DNA of 46,808 nt from NCBI GenBank assembly GCA_030765485.1, contig JAVCCR010000032.1:119481-166288 (forward strand), in the 5' to 3' direction. A program made the translations under genes and the position numbers. Each line of letters opens with the position of its first letter. Within the stretch, counting starts at the first letter, position 1. The notes under the pieces were generated by a model. That model worked only from the letters and a program-made list of their open reading frames with translations, ran no database searches and was not told the origin of the DNA. This DNA comes from Candidatus Gygaella obscura (lineage in GTDB: Bacteria; Omnitrophota; Gorgyraeia; Gygaellales; Gygaellaceae). Of the stretch, positions 1 to 8,562 are shown piece after piece.

Positions 1-1
1 G

Positions 2-2839
2 ATTATTGCTGGGGCCGGTACCGGCAAAACAACCGTTATTACTGAAAGGATTGCTTGGCTTATTTCAGAAGGTCTGGCCAGAACTGATGAGATATTAGCA
101 CTTACTTTTACTGACAAAGCAGCTTTGCAGATGCTTGAGCGCGTTGATGTTTTAGTTCCTTACGGGTATGTAGATATATGGATTCATACATTTCATGCTT
201 TTGGTGATAGAATTCTTAGGGATAATGCTTTAACAGCAGGGCTTAGTTCTGATTTTAAAGTAATGACGAAAGCTGAAAGTGCAGTTTTTTTCAAAGAACA
301 TCTGTCTGAGTTTGATTTAAATTATTTTAAACCTTTAGCGGATCCTACACGTTTTATCGATGCTTTGATTTCTCTTTTTTCCAGAGCGAAAGATGAAGAT
401 ATCTCAACACAGGATTATTGTAATTTTGTTAATGATTTATCTGTAAAGGTTAGATCTTCGCCTTCAGATGAAGCTTTAAAAGAAGAATTGATTCTGCATT
501 TAGAGCTGGCTGCTTCATATTCCAAGTACCAGGAACTTATTAAAAATAACGGCGTTATTGATTTCGGAAACCAGTTTTATTTAGCGCTTAAACTTTTAAG
601 AGAGCATCCAAGGGTTTTAAAAAAATATCAGGATCAGTTTAAGTATATTTTAGTAGATGAGTTTCAGGATACTAATTTTGCCCAGTTTCAGATAGTAAAA
701 CTTCTCACCGGTACCAGGAAGAATGTTACTGTTGTTGCTGATGATGATCAGTGTATTTATCGCTGGAGGGGCGCAGCTTACAGCAATGTTTTGAATTTTA
801 TGCAGGTTTTTCCTAATGCAGAGCAAATCAGCCTAATCCAGAATTACCGTTCAAACCAGGATATTTTAAATAGCGCCTATAGACTTATTCAGTTCAACAA
901 CCCCGAGCGTTTTGAGGTAAAAAGCGGTATAGATAAGAAATTAGTTGCTTTAAGTAAGAAGGGTGGTGCACCTGAATACAGGCATTTTTATTCCGTTAAT
1001 GAAGAGGCTGATTGGATTGCTGATTTGATTAAGGAAAAAGTTAAGTCAAAAGCGTTTAAATACGGCGATTTTGCAATTCTTGTTAGATCTAATTCAGACG
1101 CCCAGCCGTTTTTGCAGGCTTTGAATATGCTAGGCATTCCCTGGCAGTTCAGCGGCTCTCAAGGCTTGTATTCTAGAAAAGAGATAAAACTATGTCTGCA
1201 TTTTCTAAGGGTAGTAGCAAATCCTTTTCAGTCTCTGAGCCTTTATTATTTGGCCAGTAGTCATGTATATAGTCTTATGCCTACTGATTTAAGTCGATGT
1301 ATGCATTATTCAAAAAGGAGTAATAGGGCTCTTTACGAAGTATTTAATAAACTTGATTCAATAACTGAGCTTAGCGATTTATCTCCAGAATTTTTAGATA
1401 AAACCTCAAAACTTATTGATGATTTGAATAAATTCATAGATTTATCCCGCGATGAGTCCGTAGGTAGGGTTTTGTATTCTTTTTTAACTGATAGCGGATG
1501 GCTGAAGCTTCTTACTAATGATATTGGTTCGGAAAAGGAAGAGAATATTCAGAATATCGCTAAGTTTTTTAATATTGTGCGTAATTTTGAGATGGTGGCA
1601 AAAGATTCACGCGTATTGAATTTTGTTAGCTATATAGATTTATTGATAGATGCCGGAGACGATCCGCAGACAGCACAGAGCGATATTAATGATGATTTGG
1701 TTAATATTTTGACTATCCATAAGGCAAAAGGGCTGGAGTTTAGAGTGGTTTTTTTGGTAAGTTTAGTTGTTGGTAAATTTCCTGTTAGGCACAGGAAAGA
1801 AACTATTGAACTGCCGGTTGAACTGATAAAAGAGGTATTGCCCCAAGGAGATTTTCATACTCAGGAAGAAAGAAGGTTATTTTATGTTGCTTTGACGCGT
1901 GCAAAAGAGAATCTATTTTTGACCTCTGCCGATGATTACGGTGGTAAACAATCGAGACGCTTAAGTCAATTCGTGATTGAAGCTTTAGGTCATGTAGATA
2001 TTTCAGAAAACAGAAAAACAAAAAGTTCGATTGAAGCTATAAACCGTTTTGCTCATTTTGATAAAAGCAGGTTAAAAGGTGTTAAGGAAATCGATAAGGA
2101 TAGCCTGCTTAGCTTAAGTTTTTATCAGATAGACGATTATCTTACCTGTCCTTTGAAATATAAGTATATTCATATTTTAAGAGTTCCTATCATGGAACAT
2201 CATACTGTCATATACGGCAGGGCAATGCATAATGCAGTAACGAAATATTTTCAAAATAAGATTTCTGGCTTAAAAATGACCCGAGAAGAGCTTATAGATG
2301 TTTTTGCGCAGAGTTTTAATCCCAAAGGTTTTTTAGATAAGAAACATCAAACTCAGCGTTTTGAAGTCGGTAAAAATGCTTTAGGCAATTTTTTTGAGAA
2401 TGAGCAAAGTGATAATAGAATTCCACTTTTTATAGAAAAAGATTTTTCTTTTATTTTTGGAAATAATAAAATCTTAGGCCGTTTCGATAGAGTCGATAAA
2501 CAACAAGAAGATATTGTAATAATGGATTATAAGACATCGGAGTTGAAAAAACAGGAGGAAGCAGATAAGCGGACAAAAAAAAGCATGCAGCTTGTTTTAT
2601 ATTTTATGGCTTATGAAAATATATTTGGTATCATGCCGGCACAAGTTCAGCTTTATTTTTTAGAATCCGGCCTTATTGGAACACATGTTGTTAGACAAAA
2701 AGATTGCGAAAAGCTAAAGGAAAAAATAGATCAGGTTTCTTTCGGAATAAGAAAGGCCTTTTTTAATGCTCAACCAAGTTATATGGCCTGTAATTACTGT
2801 GCATATAATTCTATCTGTGGTTATGCATTAAAGAAATAG
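2..2839 (+). CDS. UvrD/PcrA-type DNA helicase fused to an Fe-S PD-(D/E)XK nuclease (5' partial)
   Basis: Superfamily 1 helicase-nuclease for ATP-driven unwinding and trimming of DNA ends in repair or recombination. The track starts it at an internal ATG (125), but the same frame is open to the window edge and encodes Walker A (GAGTGKTT) and LTFTDKAA, so the gene begins upstream. In track numbering, further helicase motifs are YILVDEFQDTN (about 175), DDDQCIYRWRGA, QNYRSN, LTIHKAKGLEF and FYVALTRAKE. The C-terminal third is a RecB/AddB-like nuclease: GRFDRVD (D788, D791) and MDYKTS (D801, K803). Four cysteines (C675, C889, C892, C898) flank it in the spacing of an AddB/Cas4-type 4Fe-4S cluster. 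Motor and nuclease on one chain recall AdnA/AdnB. Family and motifs are clear; the exact role (end resection or plain repair) is inference. Confidence 0.9.
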   Translation: MIAGAGTGKTTVITERIAWLISEGLARTDEILALTFTDKAALQMLERVDVLVPYGYVDIWIHTFHAFGDRILRDNALTAGLSSDFKVMTKAESAVFFKEHLSEFDLNYFKPLADPTRFIDALISLFSRAKDEDISTQDYCNFVNDLSVKVRSSPSDEALKEELILHLELAASYSKYQELIKNNGVIDFGNQFYLALKLLREHPRVLKKYQDQFKYILVDEFQDTNFAQFQIVKLLTGTRKNVTVVADDDQCIYRWRGAAYSNVLNFMQVFPNAEQISLIQNYRSNQDILNSAYRLIQFNNPERFEVKSGIDKKLVALSKKGGAPEYRHFYSVNEEADWIADLIKEKVKSKAFKYGDFAILVRSNSDAQPFLQALNMLGIPWQFSGSQGLYSRKEIKLCLHFLRVVANPFQSLSLYYLASSHVYSLMPTDLSRCMHYSKRSNRALYEVFNKLDSITELSDLSPEFLDKTSKLIDDLNKFIDLSRDESVGRVLYSFLTDSGWLKLLTNDIGSEKEENIQNIAKFFNIVRNFEMVAKDSRVLNFVSYIDLLIDAGDDPQTAQSDINDDLVNILTIHKAKGLEFRVVFLVSLVVGKFPVRHRKETIELPVELIKEVLPQGDFHTQEERRLFYVALTRAKENLFLTSADDYGGKQSRRLSQFVIEALGHVDISENRKTKSSIEAINRFAHFDKSRLKGVKEIDKDSLLSLSFYQIDDYLTCPLKYKYIHILRVPIMEHHTVIYGRAMHNAVTKYFQNKISGLKMTREELIDVFAQSFNPKGFLDKKHQTQRFEVGKNALGNFFENEQSDNRIPLFIEKDFSFIFGNNKILGRFDRVDKQQEDIVIMDYKTSELKKQEEADKRTKKSMQLVLYFMAYENIFGIMPAQVQLYFLESGLIGTHVVRQKDCEKLKEKIDQVSFGIRKAFFNAQPSYMACNYCAYNSICGYALKK

Positions 2840-2866
2840 TCGTCCTAAGGGGAAGAAAGGTGCATT

Positions 2867-3234
2867 ATGCAAGGCCTTGCACACTGGTTGTTACGTTTAG
2901 CTCTGGCTAGTGTTTTTTTCATGGAATTGTTAAATTCCCCAGAATAGAAGCTATTGCAACTATGTTTAAGTGGCCTTCAATTGCTGTTTTAATTCTGGCG
3001 ATAGCAGAAATTTTAGTAGCTGTATTTATAATTTCAGGATGTTTTTTTAAGGGTTGGATTACTCGGGTTGGGAGTTTGGTTATAATTATTATAATGTCCG
3101 GAGTCATTTTCTTGATACACAGAGGTTAGTGGTCATTTATACCTACGGCTAACCATCTATCAGGAGGAATGGAATTTCAGGCTATCTTGTTGTTGGTTTC
3201 TTTATATTTTTTAGTTAAGGGTAATAATGTCTGA
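2867..3234 (+). pseudogene. DoxX-family membrane protein, broken by a frameshift and an in-frame amber stop
   Basis: The only gap over 300 bases in the window (2840-3328) is filled mainly by a decayed gene. An ATG at 2867, preceded by a purine-rich AAGAAAGG, encodes MQGLAHWLLRLALASVFF and then hits a stop at 2945. If one T is added to the run of seven Ts ending at 2919, the frame continues as HGIVKFPRIEAIATMFKWPS and further hydrophobic segments (LAIAEILVAVFIISG, VGSLVIIIIMSGVIFLIHRG). TAG at 3127-3129 then interrupts it, and the same frame resumes with a GGMEFQAILLLVSLYFLVKG ending at TGA 3234. The N-terminal WLLRLALA..F..HG..KF, the central AE..........G and the late GG.EF are the DoxX pattern. 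About 122 residues if repaired, near the usual family size. Recognition is by pattern only. Confidence 0.72.
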
Positions 3235-3258
3235 AGAAAATTAATCATAAAATATAGT

Positions 3259-3292
3259 CCTTTGCAATTTATATATATTGTAAAGGGTTTTT
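3259..3292 (+). terminator. Intrinsic terminator after the doxX remnant
   Basis: CCTTTGCAAT (3259-3268) pairs with ATTGTAAAGG (3277-3286), a 10-bp stem with one G-U pair and an 8-base AT loop. A G and five Ts follow. It separates the helicase/doxX unit from the kinase gene. Confidence 0.75.
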
Positions 3293-3294
3293 CT

Positions 3295-3323
3295 TTGAAG
3301 TAAAATACTTATAACAATATTAA
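3295..3323 (+). promoter_or_regulatory. Possible promoter of the kinase gene
   Basis: TTGAAG (3295-3300), a 17-base spacer and TATTAA (3318-3323). The -10 ends only five bases before the kinase ATG and there is no Shine-Dalgarno between, so transcripts from here would be nearly or fully leaderless. The boxes are imperfect, so confidence is modest. Confidence 0.4.
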
Positions 3324-3328
3324 TCTAT

Positions 3329-6300
3329 ATGGAATTAGACTTTAAATCAGGACAAAAAATCGGTAGTGATTATTTGCTTCTTGAGCGACTTGGAGAAGGT
3401 GGTATGTCTGTTGTTTTTAAAGCAAAAGATATCCCCGGAGATAGAGAAGTCGCTATTAAATTCCTTAAACCTTCCCGAATATCCTCATATCTAGAAGAAA
3501 GAATAAGATTTAAGAAAGAAATCGAGGCTATAGGTAAGTTTTCTCATCCTAATATAGCTAAGTTGTTTTCCGTAGGTGAATATGAGAATAACCCTTATAT
3601 TGTTATGGAATTAGTTAATGGGGAGAGTTTGCATGACTTATTAAGCCGAGGAGAAGTTTTTGGTATAGAAAAAAGTGTTTTTGTAATAAAACAGATATGC
3701 CAGGCTTTAAATTATGTTCATTCCAAGGGTTTATTGCATAGAGATATGAAACCGGGCAATATAATCTTGGATAAAGATAACGGAAATGTAAAATTGGTTG
3801 ATTTTGGCTTGGCTCTAGTTATGGAATTAGGTCAGATAAAAGATAGTGCTGAAATAATAGGTACATTTGGCTATATGTCCCCTGAATTAACCGGAATCAT
3901 AAATAAGCCCATTTATGAAAGCAGTGATCTTTATTCTTTAGGGATAGTATTTTACCGTCTTTTGGCAGAGGAGCTTCCTTTTAAGGGGGATTCGGTAAGT
4001 GAAATTATACATCAGCAGGTTGCTTTGGTTCCCAAGAGCCCCATACAAATAAACCACAATATCCCTAATATTTTAGAGAAGATTATTATGAAACTTCTTG
4101 AGAAGGAACCTGATTTGAGGTATCAGAGTGCTATTGGGTTACTTCATGATTTGGAGCTTTTTTCAAAAGGTGATAGGGATTTTGCTATTGGCGCGAAGGA
4201 CCAGAAGTTAAAACTTACATATCGGGTAAGACTTATAGGTAGAGACAGGGAATTTAATCGGATTCTTAAGCTTTTTAACAAAGCAATGAATTTTTCCGGC
4301 AAGGTTTGTCTTATTGGCGGTGAGGCAGGTATCGGTAAGACAAGACTTGTAGAGGAGATGCGTGAGGTTATTTATGAGCATGATGTTCAGTTTTTGGTTG
4401 GTAGATGTATCATGCAGGAAAATAAGTTTCCTTACCAGCCATTTAGGGATATAGTCGATGAATATATAGTTTCTGTAAAAAGACAAGGTGATTCGGCAGT
4501 AGATAGAGAAAAGAAAAGAATAATTGATTTATTTGCCGACTTGAGAGCTTTGTTGGTAAAACTTAACGCCAATATAAAGCAGATTATCGGCGAAGTTCCC
4601 GAGGTGGTTCATCTTGATTCGGATAAGGAAAACAAACGTTTTACCATGGTTTGTGCCAGGTTTATTTGTAGTCTTGTTGAAAAAGATAAGTCATTTGCTA
4701 TATTTATAGATGATCTTCAGTGGGCAGATGAAGGCAGTTTAAATATATTGGAAGAGATCTTAAACATTATTTCCGATTACAATCTTTTTTTAATCGGTAC
4801 ATATCGTGATAACGAAGTAGCCGATAATCATAGTCTCAGTAAAATAAAAAGAAAGGCAAAAAATTTTAGTTTGCCGTTAGAAGATATCAAGCTAGATTTA
4901 TTTAATTATGAGAGAATGAATAGATTTGTAGCTAAAATCCTGGGAGAATCTGAAGATAAAGCCAAAATGTTGACGCGTTATATCATGGAGAAATCTCGGG
5001 GTAATCCTTTTTTCAGTTTGACGATTATCAGAGAATTGGTTGAAAGAAAAGCTCTTGTCTGGATGCAGGGTTTTTGGGAAGAAGATTGGGGTCAGATAAA
5101 TCAACTTCCTGTTTCAGTTGATATTGTTGATATTATTCTTTTAAGAGCAAAGGAATTGTCTGAAGGAGAAAATAATCTCTTAAGCGTAGCAGCCTTAGTC
5201 GGTAAGCGTTTTTATCTGGATATGCTTTATAATCTTATAAAGGAAGATAAAGAAAAAATTATCGTTTTTATTGATGATGCGATTAATAAGCAGTTTTTGG
5301 AAAAGGGCTTAAATCCTGGAGAAGTAGCTTTTGTTCATGATGAGGTAAGAGAGGCTTTTTATAGCAAGCTCAATGAGATCCAAAGGAAAAAATATCATTT
5401 AGCAATAGCTGAGGTAATAGAGAAGAAATTTAATAGTAAAGAGCAAGAGGTATTATTTGAATTAGCGCACCATTATATTGAAGCTGGAGTAAATGAAAAG
5501 ATTTTAGAATATGGTTTGCCCGCTGCTGAAAAAGCAAAAGAAAGTTATGCTAACAAAGAGGCAATTAGGTATTATCAGGTTGTTTTGGATGTATTAAGTA
5601 AAAATTATAAAAAATCAGATTCAAGATGGCTAAGGGCCAATGAAGGTTTAGCGGATGTTAATCTTACTACGGGCAATAATGACCAGGCAATAAAAATATG
5701 CAAAGAAATTATAGATTTAGAAAAAACAAATTTGGATAAGGCTAGGTTATATAGAAAGATCCAGACTGCATATTTAAAAAAGGGAGAATGGGTTAATTGT
5801 GAAAAGGCCATGTTTGAAGGTTTAAGGCTTTTAGGCGAGCATTTACCAAGATCTAATTCTGCAATAAGTATTTCTTTGTTTCATGAACTTTTAGTTCATG
5901 TTTTTTATTGCATCTTTCCTAGATGTTTTATATCCTTTTCAAGACAGAAAGAAAAAACGAAGTACAAAGAAATAATGAATTTTTATAGAATTCAGGCCTG
6001 GGTTTATATATTGAGTGATATAAGAAAGTTTACACGTACTGTTCTAAGAGCGGTAAATATTGGAAATTTTAAAGTTGGTAAATCAAAAGAATTAAGTTTT
6101 GCCGTAATGGCTTGCGCTTCTTTAAGTATGGCGGCTTCTTTATTTAAGCTTTCAAGTAAATATCATGAAATCGAGCTTAAAATCAGAAAGGACCTGGATG
6201 ACCAATGGGGCGTTGCCCAGTCTTACCAGTATTTGGGTTATTGTATGCAGTGGCAGGCTAGGTTTTCAGAGAGTATAAGAGCTTTTCAGGAATCACGCGA

Positions 6301-8185
6301 AAAGTTTGAAAGAATGGGAGATGTTTGGGAATTGGATATGGTTAGGCAGGGGCTTGGGCATAACTATTATTTTCAGGCGCAGTATGAACAGGCAAATCAA
6401 GTTTTCTCCAGCTTTATTGAAACGGCAAAAAGATTAGATGATAAATATGCGATATCTGATGGTAATGGTTGGCTTTGTTTAATTTATACTGAATGGGGTA
6501 AGTTTGAAAAGGCAGATGAATTAGGTAAGATTGCACTTTTAATAAGTGAAAAGGAAAAGATTTGGTTCATTACTTGTTTTGCGCTTGCTAATTTGGGTAA
6601 TTTAGAGATGGAAAAGGGCAACTATGATAGCGCTGTAAAATATTTGGAAAGATCAAAGAAGCTATTTGAGAAAAATACCTTTTTGAAAAATTACACTATT
6701 TATTTATATCCTTGTCTTGCCGATGCGTATATTGAAAAATATAAAGCTGATAGTTTGAATATGTTTGAAGACGATAGGAAGCACTTTTTGAAAAAGATTA
6801 AAACTGCTTGTTTATTTGCCTTGAAGCAGACAAAAGCTTGGTCTTGTCACTATGCATGGTCGTTGCGCGTTACGGCCAAATATTACGCTTTTACTGGAAA
6901 TACGCATAAGGCAGAAAGCTTTTTTGGAAGAAGTATAGAACATGCAAGAAGAATCGGCAGAAATTACGAAGTTGCCAAGGCTTTTTATGAGAATGGAAGG
7001 TTTTTGGATTCTATTAATGAAAAAGATTTGGCTAAAGAAAAATATAAAAGCGCTTATGATATATTTCATGATATTTCTGCTTTTGCTTATATGCAGAAGT
7101 GTGCAGGTCTTTTAGGATATGAAATCGAGGTACAAAAAAAACAAACGTCCAGAGATCGCTTAAAGCTTGCTAGAGAGATGACCACGGTAATAGATACCAG
7201 CCGTTATATAAGTTCTATACTTGATTTAGATGAACTTTTAGAGAAAATAATGGATAAGGCAATACAGCTTGTGGGTGCTGAGAGGGGGGTTATTTTATTG
7301 TATCGTGAGGAAACTGAAGATACTCCGCAGCTTGAAGTAAGAGTAGCCCGCAATATCTCACGCAATGAAGTTGAAACAGATATGTTTAATACCAGTAGAG
7401 GTATAATTGAAAGAGTCATTAGGGAAAAACAGTCTATCGTTATTGATGATGCAAGCAAGGAAGATGGCCTAAGGCAAGAGTTTAGCGTTATTAAGTATGG
7501 CCTTCGTTCTATAGTTTGCCTTCCGATTATAGCTAGAGAAGATTTATTAGGTGTGATTTATTTGGAAAATAGACTTGTAAGTGGAATTGCAAATAGGGAG
7601 GATTTAAAAGTTTTGGAGCTGATAGTTAGGCAAGCTGGGATTTCAATAGAAAATGCCATACTTTATAAGCGGGCTATAACAGATAGCCTTACTTCGCTTT
7701 ACAATAGGAATTTCTTTGATAATTATTTGGTTAAAAGTGTTAATCAGGCTAATAGATATAACAGTTTTTTATCTATTTTGATGATAGATATTGATGATTT
7801 TAAAAGAATTAACGACAGTTACGGTCACAGAGCTGGAGATTTGGTATTGAAATCTGTTTCCGTTATTTTTGGTAAGCGTATAAGAAAAAGCGATCTTGTA
7901 GCTCGTTATGGAGGAGAAGAATTTGTGGTGATTCTTCCGGCAACGAGCATAGAAGGAGCAAAGCGTGCAGCCGAAACAATAAGAAGTTTAGTGGAAGAAA
8001 GTAGTTTTTTGTTTGATGCGCAGACTGAGAAAAAAGAGCAGGTGGATCTTAAGGTAACGATTAGCATAGGAGTGGCTCAGTTGATTTTCGGCGAAGACAG
8101 ACTTCAGTTGTTAGAGAAAGCGGATCAGGCTATGTATAAGGCTAAATCGTTAGGTAAGAATAGGGTAGAGATTTGGCAAAGTTAG
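3329..8185 (+). CDS. Ser/Thr protein kinase - ATPase - TPR - GAF - GGDEF signalling protein
   Basis: A 1618-residue multidomain regulator. The N-terminal kinase (1-285) has the Gly-rich loop GEGGMSVVF, K44, HRD (137-139) and DFG (158-160), so it looks catalytically competent. Residues 305-560 form an AAA/STAND-type ATPase with GGEAGIGKTR (K337) and IFIDDLQWAD (D461, D462). A long helical TPR-like region (about 650-1230) follows. A GAF domain (about 1285-1440) binds an unknown ligand. A C-terminal diguanylate cyclase domain (about 1450-1612) has GGEEF (1528-1532) and an RxxD product-inhibition site (R1519-D1522) exactly five residues upstream. No transmembrane segment is evident, so it is probably cytoplasmic. 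Similar kinase-ATPase-GAF proteins exist in cyanobacteria and myxobacteria, often ending in a histidine kinase. Signal, kinase targets and c-di-GMP output are not inferable here. It stands alone between a terminator and the rpsO promoter. Confidence 0.9.
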   Translation: MELDFKSGQKIGSDYLLLERLGEGGMSVVFKAKDIPGDREVAIKFLKPSRISSYLEERIRFKKEIEAIGKFSHPNIAKLFSVGEYENNPYIVMELVNGESLHDLLSRGEVFGIEKSVFVIKQICQALNYVHSKGLLHRDMKPGNIILDKDNGNVKLVDFGLALVMELGQIKDSAEIIGTFGYMSPELTGIINKPIYESSDLYSLGIVFYRLLAEELPFKGDSVSEIIHQQVALVPKSPIQINHNIPNILEKIIMKLLEKEPDLRYQSAIGLLHDLELFSKGDRDFAIGAKDQKLKLTYRVRLIGRDREFNRILKLFNKAMNFSGKVCLIGGEAGIGKTRLVEEMREVIYEHDVQFLVGRCIMQENKFPYQPFRDIVDEYIVSVKRQGDSAVDREKKRIIDLFADLRALLVKLNANIKQIIGEVPEVVHLDSDKENKRFTMVCARFICSLVEKDKSFAIFIDDLQWADEGSLNILEEILNIISDYNLFLIGTYRDNEVADNHSLSKIKRKAKNFSLPLEDIKLDLFNYERMNRFVAKILGESEDKAKMLTRYIMEKSRGNPFFSLTIIRELVERKALVWMQGFWEEDWGQINQLPVSVDIVDIILLRAKELSEGENNLLSVAALVGKRFYLDMLYNLIKEDKEKIIVFIDDAINKQFLEKGLNPGEVAFVHDEVREAFYSKLNEIQRKKYHLAIAEVIEKKFNSKEQEVLFELAHHYIEAGVNEKILEYGLPAAEKAKESYANKEAIRYYQVVLDVLSKNYKKSDSRWLRANEGLADVNLTTGNNDQAIKICKEIIDLEKTNLDKARLYRKIQTAYLKKGEWVNCEKAMFEGLRLLGEHLPRSNSAISISLFHELLVHVFYCIFPRCFISFSRQKEKTKYKEIMNFYRIQAWVYILSDIRKFTRTVLRAVNIGNFKVGKSKELSFAVMACASLSMAASLFKLSSKYHEIELKIRKDLDDQWGVAQSYQYLGYCMQWQARFSESIRAFQESREKFERMGDVWELDMVRQGLGHNYYFQAQYEQANQVFSSFIETAKRLDDKYAISDGNGWLCLIYTEWGKFEKADELGKIALLISEKEKIWFITCFALANLGNLEMEKGNYDSAVKYLERSKKLFEKNTFLKNYTIYLYPCLADAYIEKYKADSLNMFEDDRKHFLKKIKTACLFALKQTKAWSCHYAWSLRVTAKYYAFTGNTHKAESFFGRSIEHARRIGRNYEVAKAFYENGRFLDSINEKDLAKEKYKSAYDIFHDISAFAYMQKCAGLLGYEIEVQKKQTSRDRLKLAREMTTVIDTSRYISSILDLDELLEKIMDKAIQLVGAERGVILLYREETEDTPQLEVRVARNISRNEVETDMFNTSRGIIERVIREKQSIVIDDASKEDGLRQEFSVIKYGLRSIVCLPIIAREDLLGVIYLENRLVSGIANREDLKVLELIVRQAGISIENAILYKRAITDSLTSLYNRNFFDNYLVKSVNQANRYNSFLSILMIDIDDFKRINDSYGHRAGDLVLKSVSVIFGKRIRKSDLVARYGGEEFVVILPATSIEGAKRAAETIRSLVEESSFLFDAQTEKKEQVDLKVTISIGVAQLIFGEDRLQLLEKADQAMYKAKSLGKNRVEIWQS

Positions 8186-8231
8186 TAAGTTTAAGTTTTT
8201 CTCTTCTGTAGTAAATTTAATTAACTAAAAC

Positions 8232-8260
8232 TTGACTTGGTTTGATAATAATAGTATACT
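8232..8260 (+). promoter_or_regulatory. Sigma70-type promoter of rpsO
   Basis: TTGACT (8232-8237), exactly 17 bases, then TATACT (8255-8260). Transcription should start near 8267, just ahead of the AGGAGG Shine-Dalgarno at 8274-8279. It probably drives the whole rpsO-to-pgpA chain, since no terminator is visible before 15.9 kb. Confidence 0.8.
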
Positions 8261-8288
8261 GTTTTCGCAATTAAGGAGGAGAGAACTA

Positions 8289-8555
8289 GTGATTTCAAAA
8301 GACAAAAAACAACAGCTGATAAACGATTTTAAAACACATACTAAAGATACTGGTTCTGCAGAGGTGCAGATTGCTATTCTGACCGAACGAATCAATTCTT
8401 TGAGTGGGCATTTTAAAGAGCATAAAAAAGACCACCATTCACGCCGTGGGCTCTTGACAATGGTTGGCAAGCGCCGACGTTTACTTGATTATCTTAAGAG
8501 AATCGATCTTAAGAAATATCAAGATCTCATCCAAAAACTAAATCTTAGAAAGTAG
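8289..8555 (+). CDS. rpsO: 30S ribosomal protein S15
   Basis: Small-subunit protein that binds the central domain of 16S rRNA and helps nucleate platform assembly. At 88 residues from a GTG start it matches the usual 88-89. The track's 107-residue version begins at a TTG that is really the promoter's -35 box; GTG at 8289 sits nine bases after a strong AGGAGG and gives the family N-terminus ([10 protein letters not shown]). Recognisable motifs are [35 protein letters not shown] and [12 protein letters not shown]. It is seven bases upstream of pnp, the common bacterial arrangement. In E. coli S15 represses its own translation; nothing here proves or excludes that. Confidence 0.97.
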   Translation: MISKDKKQQLINDFKTHTKDTGSAEVQIAILTERINSLSGHFKEHKKDHHSRRGLLTMVGKRRRLLDYLKRIDLKKYQDLIQKLNLRK

Positions 8556-8562
8556 TTTCAAA

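Noticed and set aside
2919-3107. 62-residue minus-strand ORF in the gap after the helicase
   Set aside because: It is antisense to the readable DoxX-like sequence and has no ribosome site or family features.
8232-8555. 107-residue version of S15
   Set aside because: Its TTG start is the -35 box of the rpsO promoter; GTG 8289 has the Shine-Dalgarno and the family length.
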